DNA from: Candidatus Chlorohelix allophototropha
Lineage (GTDB): Bacteria > Chloroflexota > Chloroflexia > Chloroheliales > Chloroheliaceae
NCBI RefSeq assembly: GCF_030389965.1
Contig: NZ_CP128400.1
Coordinates: 806,001-870,000 of the forward strand
Length of the DNA: 64,000 nt
Reading direction: 5' to 3'
The position numbers were made by a program, and so were the translations under genes. The notes below the pieces were generated by a model, which did no database searches, was not told where the DNA came from, and saw only the letters and a program-made list of their open reading frames with translations. Shown here piece after piece: positions 24,999-34,512 of this stretch (its first letter is position 1; each line of letters starts with the position of its first letter).

Positions 24999-26831
24999 TT
25001 ACTGTAAAACGCTCATCACCTTTTCAGTAATAAATTGGGCAGTCAAGGACAACCCATCGCAATGCGCTATGGATTTCAGACGAGCAGCATTTTCAGGTGA
25101 ATGGATTTGTAACAATTTGTGCATCTGCCCATCGTAATTCATTTCGACTACAAACAAAATCTCGTGCTCTTCAATAAACTTACTGGTAATTTCCTCAAGC
25201 GGCAAAGCGCGTAATCGCAAATAATCGATTGCAACTCCCTTTGCTTCCAGCAAATCACAGGCTTCCACTATTGCCGGGTCGCTTGAACCATAAGCAATAA
25301 CGCCAATATTTGCGCCTGCACGAGTTTGGACAACTGGCGGAGGTACCAAAGTGCGGGCAGTATCATGTTTACGGGCAAGGCGATCAAGGTTTTCTTCCCA
25401 ATCGTCAGGGCGTTCGCTGTAAGCAGCCTCCGCATTATGTCCCGTACCTCGCGAGAAGTAAGCTGACATCGGATGCGGATTGCCGGGTAAGGTTCGCCAA
25501 CCTACCCCATCACCTTCAAGATCGGCATAGCGTTTGAAAGAGCCTAGCCGTTTGAGGTCTTCTTCTGATAACACTTTGCCACGATCAAGCGGCTTTTCCG
25601 GGTATTGGAACGGTTCGGTCATCCAAAGATTCATACCAAAATCAAGGTCGCTCAAGACAAATACGGGCGTTTGGAGATGTTCTGCAAGGTCAAAAGAGGT
25701 AGTACCGAACTCAAAACATTCCTGCATATTGCCCGGCAACAAGCAAACATGACGGGTATCGCCATGCCCCAGAAAATAGGCAGTCAATATATCGCCCTGA
25801 GAAGTGCGAGTCGGCAAGCCCGTGCTGGGTCCCATTCGCATAATATCCCAGATAACAAGCGGCACTTCGGCAAAGTAAGCCAAGCCGGCAAATTCGGTCA
25901 TAAGGGAAATACCGGGACCGCTGGTAGCAGTCATCGCCCGACAGCCTGCCCAGCCAGCCCCTACCAACATACCGATAGCCGCTATTTCGTCCTCTGCCTG
26001 CACCACAGCACAAGTCAATTTTCCAGAAGCAGGGTCGGTACGCAACTCATGCAAATATTCGTTTATGGTATCAACAACGCTGGTGGAAGGAGTAATTGGA
26101 TACCACGAAACCAGCGATACACCCCCGAATATTGCGCCTAAACCGGCAGCGGTATTACCCTCAATTAGAATTTTGCCATGCGTAAGATCGAGCGGTGCAA
26201 CCCTGTAGATGTCTTTTTTTGGCAAGTTTTGGCGAACATATTCAGCCGCTTTCGAAACCACGCCATAGTTTAATTCTACCGGCTTTGCTTTACCATTGAA
26301 GTGCTTAACCAACGCTTCTTTTATTTTGGCTAAATCAATGCCTAGAATCTCTGCAAGTCCACCCACATAAACCATATTGGCAATATAATCTTTTAACTTA
26401 GTATCAGCGCCGGATTCTTTTACCAGTTGCTTAACCGGTAAAGGGTAATAGACTACATCTTTGCGCGGATTCATGAATTTATAATCATCAGGATAGAAAC
26501 AAGCTCCACCCTCTTTCAACGATTGAAGGTCTGCATCGGCGGTTTGCAGGTTGAATGCCACAAGAATTTCAGTTTCTTGTCGCCGCGCAACGTAACCATC
26601 TTTGCTGACTCTAACTGTGTACCATGTAGGTAAACCGGAAATATTGGAAGGGAAGATATTTTTACCGTTTACCGGTATGCCCATTTTGAAAATCGAACGG
26701 ATAATAGTGTTATTGGCAGTCTGGCTACCTGAACCGTTTACTGTAGCAATCACTATCGAGAAATCATTTACCACTTCGGGATGACCAGAACTATCGTATT
26801 GGCTCCCGGGACGGGTATCTAGTACAGTCAT
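24999..26831 (-). CDS. korA: 2-oxoacid:ferredoxin oxidoreductase, fused gamma-alpha subunit
   Basis: 610 residues. Residues about 25-190 are the gamma domain ('IVIATVNGSGSQTANNTII', 'TWYTVRVSKDGYVARR'). Residues about 225-600 are the alpha domain: 'GNTAAGLGAIFGGVSLVSWYPITPSTSV', given here only as the region 'WYPITPSTS', then 'QAEDEIAAIGMLVGAGWAG' and 'TATSGPGISLMTEF'. The gamma-alpha fusion is the standard form of two-subunit KorAB enzymes. The start has AAGGAGGT ten bases upstream, a strong ribosome binding site. The alpha and beta genes form one operon ending at the bidirectional terminator. It could feed ferredoxin to the Fe-S flavoprotein encoded nearby (inference). Confidence 0.92.
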   Translation of the reverse strand: MTVLDTRPGSQYDSSGHPEVVNDFSIVIATVNGSGSQTANNTIIRSIFKMGIPVNGKNIFPSNISGLPTWYTVRVSKDGYVARRQETEILVAFNLQTADADLQSLKEGGACFYPDDYKFMNPRKDVVYYPLPVKQLVKESGADTKLKDYIANMVYVGGLAEILGIDLAKIKEALVKHFNGKAKPVELNYGVVSKAAEYVRQNLPKKDIYRVAPLDLTHGKILIEGNTAAGLGAIFGGVSLVSWYPITPSTSVVDTINEYLHELRTDPASGKLTCAVVQAEDEIAAIGMLVGAGWAGCRAMTATSGPGISLMTEFAGLAYFAEVPLVIWDIMRMGPSTGLPTRTSQGDILTAYFLGHGDTRHVCLLPGNMQECFEFGTTSFDLAEHLQTPVFVLSDLDFGMNLWMTEPFQYPEKPLDRGKVLSEEDLKRLGSFKRYADLEGDGVGWRTLPGNPHPMSAYFSRGTGHNAEAAYSERPDDWEENLDRLARKHDTARTLVPPPVVQTRAGANIGVIAYGSSDPAIVEACDLLEAKGVAIDYLRLRALPLEEITSKFIEEHEILFVVEMNYDGQMHKLLQIHSPENAARLKSIAHCDGLSLTAQFITEKVMSVLQ

Positions 26832-27122
26832 TTTTACCAGCTACCTCCTTGTAGTTTTTTAATATCTAAGTTTTTCATTGAATTTTACCTATGCAACTTT
26901 TCTGTTGTAAAAGTCACTTGGAGGGTGTTTAAATCATTTTCACATCCCCCGTATGGCTTAACAAAGCCTTTATTTAAATAAATCATAACACAATAGTATT
27001 CTTAATGCCCGTCCTTTGTGCTAATCATGAACCCTTTTATAATGTTTTTTCCTATAGTTTTTATGTCCTACAACGATAAGGTAGATATTTGGTAAAACAC
27101 CGCTAATGTAGGATTAGTATAG

Positions 27123-28130
27123 CTAAATTGAGTCTTTTAGGGCATTCCAAATATGCGTGAGCGACACGTCATAGCGATAGTTTATATTCATATGCCCTGC
27201 CTCAAATTCCTCGTGATGGTGCGCAATTCCCAATTGCTGTAAGCGTTTTACAAAGATACGCGCTCCCAAATGTAGGTTAAACTCATCTTTAGTTCCGGCA
27301 TCCAGATAGATCAGCTTGAAATGCCGGAGCGCGGCAGCATAAGTGATGTTTTCCAGCATTTGAACCGGATCAAACGCAAGCCAACGCGCCCAGACTTCCG
27401 GCAGCAATTCTCCGGTGTACAAATCAAAGGGTAGATCAAAGCCTCCACCCAAACGGGGCGAATAACAGGCAGACATAGCGATCATATTGATAGCATCAAT
27501 ATCTCTTTTCACCTCGGCTTTTTCAAAAGCGGTGAGAAAAGCGGCTACAGGGTCGGCTTCTGACAAGTACCGGGCAAGCGCGTTTACCGTTTTCGGGAAA
27601 TCGGGCTTGTAGCATAGCTCAAAATACATATCGCCTGCATGTGAGCCAACTGCTGCAAATGTTTCGGGGTGACGCATCGCCAACTGCATCGCACCATAAC
27701 CACCGCTGGATTTACCCACTATCCCACGCCCTTCTCGATTACCGCTAGTACGGTATTTATCATCAATGAAAGGGATAAGGTCATTTATCAAGTAATCTTC
27801 ATAATTTCCGGTAGCTATCGAATTTAAATACTGACTGCCACCTAACCGGGTATAGCCATCGGGAAATACCAGAATCATTTCACCTAGAGCATTTTCCTTG
27901 ATGAGCTTTTCAAAACGCTGAGGTACGGTGGGCGTATAGAAAGAATTGACATTCAGCCACATCTCACTATTCCCGGTAAAGCCATGTAGCAAATAAACCA
28001 CCGGAAAACGGTGTGAGGGTTCAACAAAGTAGGAAGGCGGCAGATACACGGGGATTTTGCGGGTAGAAGGGTCGCCTAGAGGATTACCTTTGAGGGCTAG
28101 ACTATCAAATTCTTCGATGACTGTCGGCAT
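27123..28130 (-). CDS. Esterase, alpha/beta hydrolase (esterase D / Fes-like fold)
   Basis: A 335-residue cytosolic hydrolase of the PF00756 type. 'FPVVYLLHGFTGNSEMW' carries the oxyanion hole. The nucleophile Ser lies in 'GKSSGGYGAMQLA' (GxSxGG). The acidic member is probably Asp in 'LDAGTKDEFNLH', and the His in 'EFEAGHMNINYRYD'. No signal peptide is seen. The ribosome binding site AAAGGAGA lies nine bases before ATG. It is monocistronic and divergent from the nuclease gene. S-formylglutathione hydrolase, antigen-85-like acyltransferase and carbohydrate esterase are all possible within this fold; substrate unknown. Confidence 0.88.
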   Translation of the reverse strand: MPTVIEEFDSLALKGNPLGDPSTRKIPVYLPPSYFVEPSHRFPVVYLLHGFTGNSEMWLNVNSFYTPTVPQRFEKLIKENALGEMILVFPDGYTRLGGSQYLNSIATGNYEDYLINDLIPFIDDKYRTSGNREGRGIVGKSSGGYGAMQLAMRHPETFAAVGSHAGDMYFELCYKPDFPKTVNALARYLSEADPVAAFLTAFEKAEVKRDIDAINMIAMSACYSPRLGGGFDLPFDLYTGELLPEVWARWLAFDPVQMLENITYAAALRHFKLIYLDAGTKDEFNLHLGARIFVKRLQQLGIAHHHEEFEAGHMNINYRYDVSLTHIWNALKDSI

Positions 28131-28327
28131 ATAATTTATCTCCTTTGGATTAGGAAAAATAATATGTAAAGCTATAGTTTAAAAACCCTTGTCAGTTAAA
28201 AACAGTTGTGCTAGTATAGCTATACTATACAAACATTTATTCGGCTCACCCGCTGGTGCGGTTCCAACCGCGCCCGGCAATCTGCTAATCAAACCTGCAT
28301 ACTGCTGCTTGATTTTACGGGGACGGC

Positions 28328-29506
28328 ATGAAGTATACCAAAGATGGACGCTTGATTCTCAGCGACTCCATGATGAAAATTTACCAAGACTGCGGAACGC
28401 GGTTCTGGTTTAATTATCACGAAAAACCAGAGGAACTACCTCGAATACCTGCGCTTGAGTTTGGCACGGTGCTACACAGCATGTTTGAAGAGTTTTTCAA
28501 ACGCAAAAATCCCGATGCCAAAATGTATATAAGCGCTTCAAACTTTGCCAATGTTTTTAGGGGTAAATGGTTTAGCATTGATTCGCAGCCAAAAACCGAG
28601 CGTGGCAAGCGCAAGCCGCCGATGCTATGGCGTAGCCCGGACGAGAAAGAAAAGCTGCTTGGGGCAGGCTATAAAGTTTGCATCGATTTTTTCGAGCGAA
28701 ACCAGACTGTACCCTTTTCCCATGTGATGGTTGAGCAATTCTTCATGGTGAGCCTCACCAACGAGAAAAATGGGCGGGGCTATGCCTTGCAAGGTTATAT
28801 TGACCGCTTAGAACTTAAAGATTCCAATGCTCCCGCCAGTTTTAAGCCTGAAGAGTTGGGTAAGGCTATTCGCGAGAGCAAAGACGGCTCGTTACTTATT
28901 GTGGATTATAAATCCGGTTACAAACCCACCAGTTCTGCGGCGGTTGCCATCGACACCCAGTTCAGTTGCTATGACCTAGCGGTGGAGATGATGTTTCCCT
29001 TCCACGAACGGCGTTTCGCGATAGAAAATGTACGCGATGGTTCACATACGCCAACCCTGCGCGGGGAAGGCGAAAGGCGCGTACTACGCGAACGCATTTT
29101 TAGTATCGGGCGCGACATCCAAAAAGAACGCTATCCCCTTGCCTCAAATATGTACAAATGCGGTACATGCTCTTTCCTGAAACATTGCTACAGCCTTCAA
29201 AAGTTTGCCCACCAGAAAGGCATCCATCCTGAAGATCTAATGCGAACCAGCGCCCCTCTTAAAATCGGTAAGAAAAATTCTCCTATGTTCGAATGGAAAG
29301 ACGGCGAAATAATCAAAGTGGATGAGAGCAAACTTCGACAGGCGGAAAAGCTTAGTACCAAGCCGGTGCAACTTTCATTCTTTGTAGATGAAGAAGAAGT
29401 AGCCGAAATCGAAGAAGAATTAAATACCGGAACACCCACCGCGCATGCTGCCAATATAGTGGAGCGCGTAATGGATTGGGAAACCCCCGAAAGTTTTGCG
29501 ATTTAG
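28328..29506 (+). CDS. Stand-alone PD-(D/E)XK nuclease with Cas4/AddB-type Fe-S cysteines
   Basis: A 392-residue RecB-family nuclease. The His-containing motif is 'EFGTVLHSMFEEFF', the metal/catalytic motif 'LLIVDYKSGYKP' (Asp193, Lys195), followed by 'DTQFSCYDLAVEM', the QxxxY box. Four Cys can bind a 4Fe-4S cluster as in Cas4 and AddB: Cys22 in 'YQDCGTRF', then Cys278, 281 and 287 in 'CGTCSFLKHC'. A 100-residue C-terminal extension is charged and of unknown role. No helicase, CRISPR array or cas gene is adjacent. It likely processes DNA ends, perhaps with an unlinked helicase. Ribosome binding site ACGGGGA precedes ATG. Confidence 0.9.
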   Translation: MKYTKDGRLILSDSMMKIYQDCGTRFWFNYHEKPEELPRIPALEFGTVLHSMFEEFFKRKNPDAKMYISASNFANVFRGKWFSIDSQPKTERGKRKPPMLWRSPDEKEKLLGAGYKVCIDFFERNQTVPFSHVMVEQFFMVSLTNEKNGRGYALQGYIDRLELKDSNAPASFKPEELGKAIRESKDGSLLIVDYKSGYKPTSSAAVAIDTQFSCYDLAVEMMFPFHERRFAIENVRDGSHTPTLRGEGERRVLRERIFSIGRDIQKERYPLASNMYKCGTCSFLKHCYSLQKFAHQKGIHPEDLMRTSAPLKIGKKNSPMFEWKDGEIIKVDESKLRQAEKLSTKPVQLSFFVDEEEVAEIEEELNTGTPTAHAANIVERVMDWETPESFAI

Positions 29507-29515
29507 CCAACAAAA

Positions 29516-29546
29516 AAGCTCCCTTATCATTATGGTAAGGGAGCTT
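29516..29546 (-). terminator. Rho-independent terminator of the ECF sigma operon
   Basis: AAGCTCCCTTA (29516-29526) and TAAGGGAGCTT (29536-29546) form a perfect 11-bp stem with a 9-base loop. The U-tract (TTTT) follows on the minus strand, so it mainly serves the sigma operon. It may also stop the nuclease transcript from the other side. Confidence 0.9.
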
Positions 29547-29564
29547 AAACTGAGCTATAAAAAG

Positions 29565-30035
29565 TTAAGGGTTATTGTTCACACCTGCCGGAGTCAGTAC
29601 AGGCGAAGGATAATTTACCAGCCTAGTTGAAGCTGTAGCCACGAGATTCATATGCAGCTTATCCATATGCTCAGGCGCGGCAATGGATTGTGACTGATTT
29701 GCCAGCGTTACACTTGCCGGAGCAACCGGTAAAGCAGTAAGAGCGGTATCAAACTGCACCGGAGCAATCGGTGTTCCCGTTACCACATTCAACGCTAGAA
29801 TCAACAAGGCGATTGTAGCAGCAGCCCCAATGGGTATTCCCAAGCGCAAGCCCATGCCAAGTCCTGAAAAACTAAACCTCGCCGCCGAACGATTAGGGCG
29901 GCTAAATGAACGCACATAAGCCATAGTACGAGCACGAGGCACAGGCGGATCACTGTCCCTCAAAGAATTAAGAAGCCTATCAATATCTTCCATAGCCTGA
30001 CCGGTGATTAAGTCCCCGTAATTATTGTTCAACAT
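29565..30035 (-). CDS. Single-pass membrane protein, probable anti-sigma partner
   Basis: 156 residues. Residues 1-75 are cytosolic and polar, then one membrane helix ('LGIPIGAAATIALLILALNVV'), then a 55-residue external tail. The gene follows the ECF sigma stop codon with no gap, the usual place for an anti-sigma factor. The zinc-binding H-x3-C-x2-C motif of ZAS anti-sigma proteins is absent. The role is inferred from position and topology. It could instead be a target of the sigma factor. Confidence 0.75.
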   Translation of the reverse strand: MLNNNYGDLITGQAMEDIDRLLNSLRDSDPPVPRARTMAYVRSFSRPNRSAARFSFSGLGMGLRLGIPIGAAATIALLILALNVVTGTPIAPVQFDTALTALPVAPASVTLANQSQSIAAPEHMDKLHMNLVATASTRLVNYPSPVLTPAGVNNNP

Positions 30036-30635
30036 CTAAACCTCATCTTGCAAAATCTTCCGCAACAAAAACTTGGCACGGTGAAAATAAGTCTTCACCG
30101 TATTCTCAGGCATCCCCAAAGCCTGACCGATTTCACCGAAAGTTAGGTCGGTAGCCGAACGTAAAGCCACTACCTCACGATAGCGAACCGGAAGCTGTGC
30201 AATTGCTTTTCTTACCAGCAATTGGGTCTCTTGCCGCTCAATTACTTCATCCGGTAAGGGAGAATTACCCTCTTGTTGTTCTTGCCAATCTTCCACCAGC
30301 GCTTCGAGTTGAGTAAAACGAGTGGCAGGATGCCGACGCTTGTGTTTCAGTACATCGAGGCAAACATTACGAGCAATTTTGAAGAGCCACGGTCTAACAG
30401 AGAGTTGCCCATTTACTTTTGGCAAACCGATAAAGACCTTTAATAGCACTTGCTGCAAAATATCACTGGCTTCATCAGGGTCGTTGAAAAAACGTAAGGC
30501 AACTTTAAACAATGGCTCGGTGTAGCGTTCCACTAATTCTTCGAATGCCGCCGAATCGCCGGAAGCAGCCGCTCGCGCCAATTCATCGTCAGAACGTTCT
30601 ATTTTATCTTCACAGGTCTGTAACCTTGCTACCAA
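30036..30635 (-). CDS. ECF-type RNA polymerase sigma factor
   Basis: 199 residues. Region 2 spans about 15-90 ('FEELVERYTEPLFKVALRFF', 'DEASDILQQVLLKVF', 'RPWLFKIARNVCLDVLKHKRR' in part) and covers -10 recognition. Region 4 spans about 135-190 ('LPVRYREVVALRSATDLTFGEIGQALGMPENTVKTYFHRAK' in part) with the helix-turn-helix for the -35 element. It resembles stress-type ECF factors. The downstream gene is a membrane protein that probably controls it. A 184-base gap separates it from the divergent receiver gene. Confidence 0.95.
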   Translation of the reverse strand: MVARLQTCEDKIERSDDELARAAASGDSAAFEELVERYTEPLFKVALRFFNDPDEASDILQQVLLKVFIGLPKVNGQLSVRPWLFKIARNVCLDVLKHKRRHPATRFTQLEALVEDWQEQQEGNSPLPDEVIERQETQLLVRKAIAQLPVRYREVVALRSATDLTFGEIGQALGMPENTVKTYFHRAKFLLRKILQDEV

Positions 30636-30819
30636 CTTTTATCCTTTCAAATAGGTTAACGACATGATATACCATTTCGTTTCAGTAAAATCGTAAAATC
30701 CCTATTTTTCTGCGTTTATAAAGGTAATATCAATGATCAAATATTGATACTGCACTGCTTGATCTAATATGTATAATATTCAATAAGGGGTTATCGCTAT
30801 AGAAAGCGATAAAAAAAAG

Positions 30820-31188
30820 ATGAGTGAATTAATTAAGGTATTGGTTATCGATGACGATCCCATAATACGTGAGCTTGTTTCAACCAGCCTGAAATTTATG
30901 GGGTATGAACCATTTACTGCTTCAAATGGAAAAGCTGCTTTCGACATTTTCCAGCGCGAACTCCCCCAACTAGTCTTTGTAGATAAAAGATTGCCCGGTC
31001 TCAGCGGTGACTCGATTGTAGAACAATTGAGGGAATGGAATCCCAATCTCTACATAGTTACCGTTAGCGGAGAATGTGTACCGTTAAATGGTAGCAAGGG
31101 AGTACTCCAAAAACCCTTTACCAATAATCAACTCCTAGAAGTGTTAGAAAACGCATCCAACTATATTTATACCGATTCTTCATTTTAG
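30820..31188 (+). CDS. Single-domain response regulator (receiver only)
   Basis: 122 residues that contain only a receiver. Acidic residues Asp11-13 in 'VIDDDP', phospho-acceptor Asp55 in 'LVFVDKRLPGLSGD', conserved Thr/Ser in 'VTVSGE', and Lys in 'VLQKPFTNNQL' are present. There is no output domain, so it works through protein contact like CheY or Spo0F. No kinase is adjacent. The ribosome binding site is weak (AGAAAGCGAT about twelve bases upstream). It is divergent from the ECF sigma gene. Confidence 0.92.
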   Translation: MSELIKVLVIDDDPIIRELVSTSLKFMGYEPFTASNGKAAFDIFQRELPQLVFVDKRLPGLSGDSIVEQLREWNPNLYIVTVSGECVPLNGSKGVLQKPFTNNQLLEVLENASNYIYTDSSF

Positions 31189-31258
31189 CTTTACAATGCC
31201 CTAAATATCTTGTAAGCTATTTTCGCCCCCACTTTTGCTGAAAGGGCGTTATTAGTCT

Positions 31259-31789
31259 ATGGATATGTTTGGGTACATTTATCTAGGAAGTTTCATCTTT
31301 GGTATTGTATTAACTGTAGCAGACTGGCTAACAGGGGGTACAACCTTACCTCGACCTGCTGAGGGGGGCAATGCAAGGATGGAAGCGCTGATTGTCGCGC
31401 TAATCTGGTTTGGAGTAGGCGGCTTTGTTGGCATGCTTGCCGGTGTAGAAGACTGGTGGAGCATACCCGGCGCTTTGCTTTCCGGCACTATAAGTTTTAT
31501 TATCGCGCTTTTTTTCCTACTGCGCGATGAAAAAGATGATTTAACCCCTCAAACATTACATGGGCAGGTAGCACGTGTATCCACCCCAATTTCCTCAACA
31601 AAGGCTGGCGAAGTAGTATTTTGGCGGAAAGGAACAGCACATGTCCTTCCGGCGTTATGCCTTGAAAGCAGCGCTTTCGAAATGAATGACCAGGTTGTGA
31701 TCGTTAATGGTAACAGAGAATTAGTCTATGTTGAAAGCCTTGCCAAACTTCTAAAGGAAGTTGGAGCTGAAAAATGGATGACTTCATAA
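31259..31789 (+). CDS. Membrane protein with NfeD-like C-terminal domain
   Basis: 176 residues with two or three membrane helices in the first 90 ('YIYLGSFIFGIVLTVADWL', 'LIVALIWFGVGGFVGMLAGV', 'LLSGTISFIIALFFLL'). The cytosolic C-terminal half has the OB-like pattern of NfeD proteins: 'GQVARVSTPISSTKAGEV', then 'DQVVIVNGNRELVYVE'. A partner SPFH/flotillin gene, usual for NfeD, is not adjacent. It lies 24 bases before the glycoside hydrolase gene. A function in membrane organisation is inference. Confidence 0.7.
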   Translation: MDMFGYIYLGSFIFGIVLTVADWLTGGTTLPRPAEGGNARMEALIVALIWFGVGGFVGMLAGVEDWWSIPGALLSGTISFIIALFFLLRDEKDDLTPQTLHGQVARVSTPISSTKAGEVVFWRKGTAHVLPALCLESSAFEMNDQVVIVNGNRELVYVESLAKLLKEVGAEKWMTS

Positions 31790-31813
31790 CTGGCTTAGTG
31801 GAGAAACAACCTC

Positions 31814-34492
31814 ATGAAAAAAAAGTTAGCAGTTGTTAGCAGCCTAATTGTAGTATTGAACCTAATAATAAGTCTTTTTGTTGGGGGAATTGAAGCGCTT
31901 GCGGCTGAAAGTATGGGTTCGCATGTACCGAATTTTACCATCGGGCAAGGCGCAAACTCTCCATTTGGTTTAAACGTTCAGTCAGCGGCACGTTACGGCA
32001 TTTCTGGCAGCTTTGAAAAGCCGCTGAATGCCGCCAGCAGTACCGGCGCAGGCTGGAATCGAGAGGAACTGCGCTGGGATATGGTTGAACCCTATTCCGG
32101 CAGATGGGATTGGGGTTTCACCGATGAAGCGGTGAATAAATCGACCGAGCGAGGCTTGAATGTTTTAGGCTTATTGTCCTATAACGTTGACCGCAGCGGT
32201 GGTGGCAGGGCGCAGCCTAACTACTCTATGCCTGACATCAATGCTTGGCGAACCTATGTAGCTACTGTCGTCAACCGTTACAAAGACCGAGTGCGCTATT
32301 GGGAAATTTGGAACGAACCCAGTGATACGAAATACTTTAACATTGCCGATTTTAATCAACGGGCGCAGAATTACGCCCAACTCTTGCAGGTTTCCTACGA
32401 TACTATAAAAGGTATTGATGGTGGTTTGCAGGTAGTAACGGGGGGAATCAGCGGTTTTGATGTGCCTTTCTTGGAAGAAGTTATAGCACGCGGCGGCAGC
32501 GGTAAGTTTGATATTCTGGGAGTACATCCCTATGTAAATTTCCCTGCTAGCCCCGAAAGTAAATACTGGTCTGATACCCAATTAGCTTACTTTGAAGCTT
32601 TTGCCGCGCGCGTCGGCAAACCTGTTTGGGCAACCGAGTTCGGTTGGGATACCCGCGGACCTACTTCGGTAGATGAGAACCGACAGGCTAATTACATTGC
32701 CCGCGCTAGTGTAGAAGGTTTGGCTAGCGCCTTGCAAAAAATGTTTATCTATCAGTTCCGGGATGATGGAGTCAATCTTCAGGATGGCTATGGCATTGTG
32801 CGCAACGACTGGGTAACGCCCAAACCCGCCTATGTCGTTTACAAAAACCTGATTACGCGACTCAACGGCGCAACTTTCAAAGAGCGTTTCGAGACTTTTG
32901 ATGCCGGCAAAGTTGCAATTGATAGTTTTAATGGGGCAAATAACTTCAGCAGTTATGCTAACGCGCCTAGCACTATCAATACATATCTGAGTGGCGACCA
33001 AGCGCATAGCGGTGCAACTTCCTTACGCATCGACTACGCTTTCAACGGGGATGCCTCGAACTATATACAGGTGGGAAGGCAAGTGCCGATAGACGGACAA
33101 CCAACTAAGGTTGGCTTTTGGATATATGGAGATAACAAAGGCGCAGACGTGCGTGTCCTGATAAGGGATGCTAACAATACCCTATTCTATTATGATGTAG
33201 GTAGCGCGGGTGGTACGGGCTGGCAACGCCGAGAAGCGTGGCTATCAGGCGAAACCGCACCAAATACGCCGCCTTCCAGCCAAATTCGTTATCCAATCAA
33301 ATTCGACTCAATCCAACTCATAAGCCGACCAAACGGTGCAAAGTGGAGCGGCTCAGTTTATATTGATGATGTGTATGCCGCCGGGGGCGCGCGAGGCTAT
33401 GGTTATCGCTTTGAGCGCAACGGTAAAAACATTGATGTAATGTGGGTTGATAACGGTAGCGGAACGGTAACGCTGCCCACCAACGATGCAGTCGGTACGC
33501 TATATGATCGCTCTGGCAATTCAAGCTTAATTGCCGCCAATGACGGGAATCTGACGGTTAATATAAACGATGATATGGTATTTCTGGAGCACTCCGGCAA
33601 AGCCTTACCGGGTTCTAGCACCGGCACTAACCCAAGCCCGGTACAATGTGGAGCGCGTCCTACAACCGTATCGCCTAATACCGCTTTCCCCAATGATTGG
33701 TTCCAAAACTTCTGGAAACGCTACGATTTTTATGCAGTAGGGGCGCGCAGCTATGTTTGGGGCGATAAACCTTTCGCCAGCGGCAGCGAGTATTATTATC
33801 AGGCGCTGGACGGAAACACCCAAAACACCAAACAACGCCAAGTTGTCTATTTCGACAAGAGTCGCATGGAAATTACACGCGCCAGCAGCAACCCTCTAGC
33901 CACTGGCTATGTGACCAATGGACTCTTAACGGTTGAACTTATCACCGGGAAGATGCAATTGGGCGATATCCTCGATGACCCGCTTCAGTTTTCGCAATGC
34001 CAGCCGGCTAATGTGCCGGTAGCAGGCGATCAAGATGATACATTGGGTCCAAAGTATGCCAGTTTGAACGGGCGACGTGCTGATGCTGCCAAAGCGGTTG
34101 GCACAGCAGTTACCGAAACTATCGATTCAAGCGGCAATCTGGGGCAAGGCGACTCACGCGGGGTAGTGGGCGGATACTACGAACCGCTTACCAAACACAC
34201 TATTGCAAAGCCCTTCTGGGACTTCCTGAACGACCCAACTCAACGTATCTGGGTAAACGGCAGCCCCGTAATCGGCAAGCTGTTTAATCCCTATTATGAA
34301 GCGCCGGGCTTGCCTATAACCGAAGCCTATTGGGCAAAGGTAAAAGTGGCGGGACAGGTTAAGGATGTGCTGGTACAAGCCTTTGAAAGGCGCGTGCTAA
34401 CCTACACCCCCACTAACCCGGCAGCCTTCAAGGTAGAGTGGGGCAATATCGGAAGACATTACTTCTTCTGGCGATACGGTATTAGTTATTAG
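31814..34492 (+). CDS. Secreted clan-A glycoside hydrolase with binding domain and LGFP-like tail
   Basis: 892 residues with a signal peptide ('LAVVSSLIVVLNLIISLFVGG', cleaved near 'LAAE'). Residues about 60-350 form a TIM barrel of GH clan A. The acid/base is Glu168 in 'YWEIWNEPSD' and the nucleophile Glu275 in 'VWATEFGWDT'. GH39/GH5-like xylosidase or glucanase activity fits. Residues about 380-520 look like a carbohydrate-binding jelly roll ('TKVGFWIYGDNKGADVRVLI'). Residues about 610-892 contain the aromatic-rich modules with 'GLPITEAYW' and 'LVQAFERRVLTYTP', related to LGFP-like repeats of other exported proteins in this window. It probably attacks plant or microbial polysaccharide outside the cell. 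Confidence 0.88.
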   Translation: MKKKLAVVSSLIVVLNLIISLFVGGIEALAAESMGSHVPNFTIGQGANSPFGLNVQSAARYGISGSFEKPLNAASSTGAGWNREELRWDMVEPYSGRWDWGFTDEAVNKSTERGLNVLGLLSYNVDRSGGGRAQPNYSMPDINAWRTYVATVVNRYKDRVRYWEIWNEPSDTKYFNIADFNQRAQNYAQLLQVSYDTIKGIDGGLQVVTGGISGFDVPFLEEVIARGGSGKFDILGVHPYVNFPASPESKYWSDTQLAYFEAFAARVGKPVWATEFGWDTRGPTSVDENRQANYIARASVEGLASALQKMFIYQFRDDGVNLQDGYGIVRNDWVTPKPAYVVYKNLITRLNGATFKERFETFDAGKVAIDSFNGANNFSSYANAPSTINTYLSGDQAHSGATSLRIDYAFNGDASNYIQVGRQVPIDGQPTKVGFWIYGDNKGADVRVLIRDANNTLFYYDVGSAGGTGWQRREAWLSGETAPNTPPSSQIRYPIKFDSIQLISRPNGAKWSGSVYIDDVYAAGGARGYGYRFERNGKNIDVMWVDNGSGTVTLPTNDAVGTLYDRSGNSSLIAANDGNLTVNINDDMVFLEHSGKALPGSSTGTNPSPVQCGARPTTVSPNTAFPNDWFQNFWKRYDFYAVGARSYVWGDKPFASGSEYYYQALDGNTQNTKQRQVVYFDKSRMEITRASSNPLATGYVTNGLLTVELITGKMQLGDILDDPLQFSQCQPANVPVAGDQDDTLGPKYASLNGRRADAAKAVGTAVTETIDSSGNLGQGDSRGVVGGYYEPLTKHTIAKPFWDFLNDPTQRIWVNGSPVIGKLFNPYYEAPGLPITEAYWAKVKVAGQVKDVLVQAFERRVLTYTPTNPAAFKVEWGNIGRHYFFWRYGISY

Positions 34493-34512
34493 AGAGATAT
34501 TACTGAACCGGG

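Noticed and set aside
28131-29506. CRISPR-Cas locus around the Cas4-like nuclease
   Set aside because: No repeat array and no other cas gene could be found anywhere in the window.
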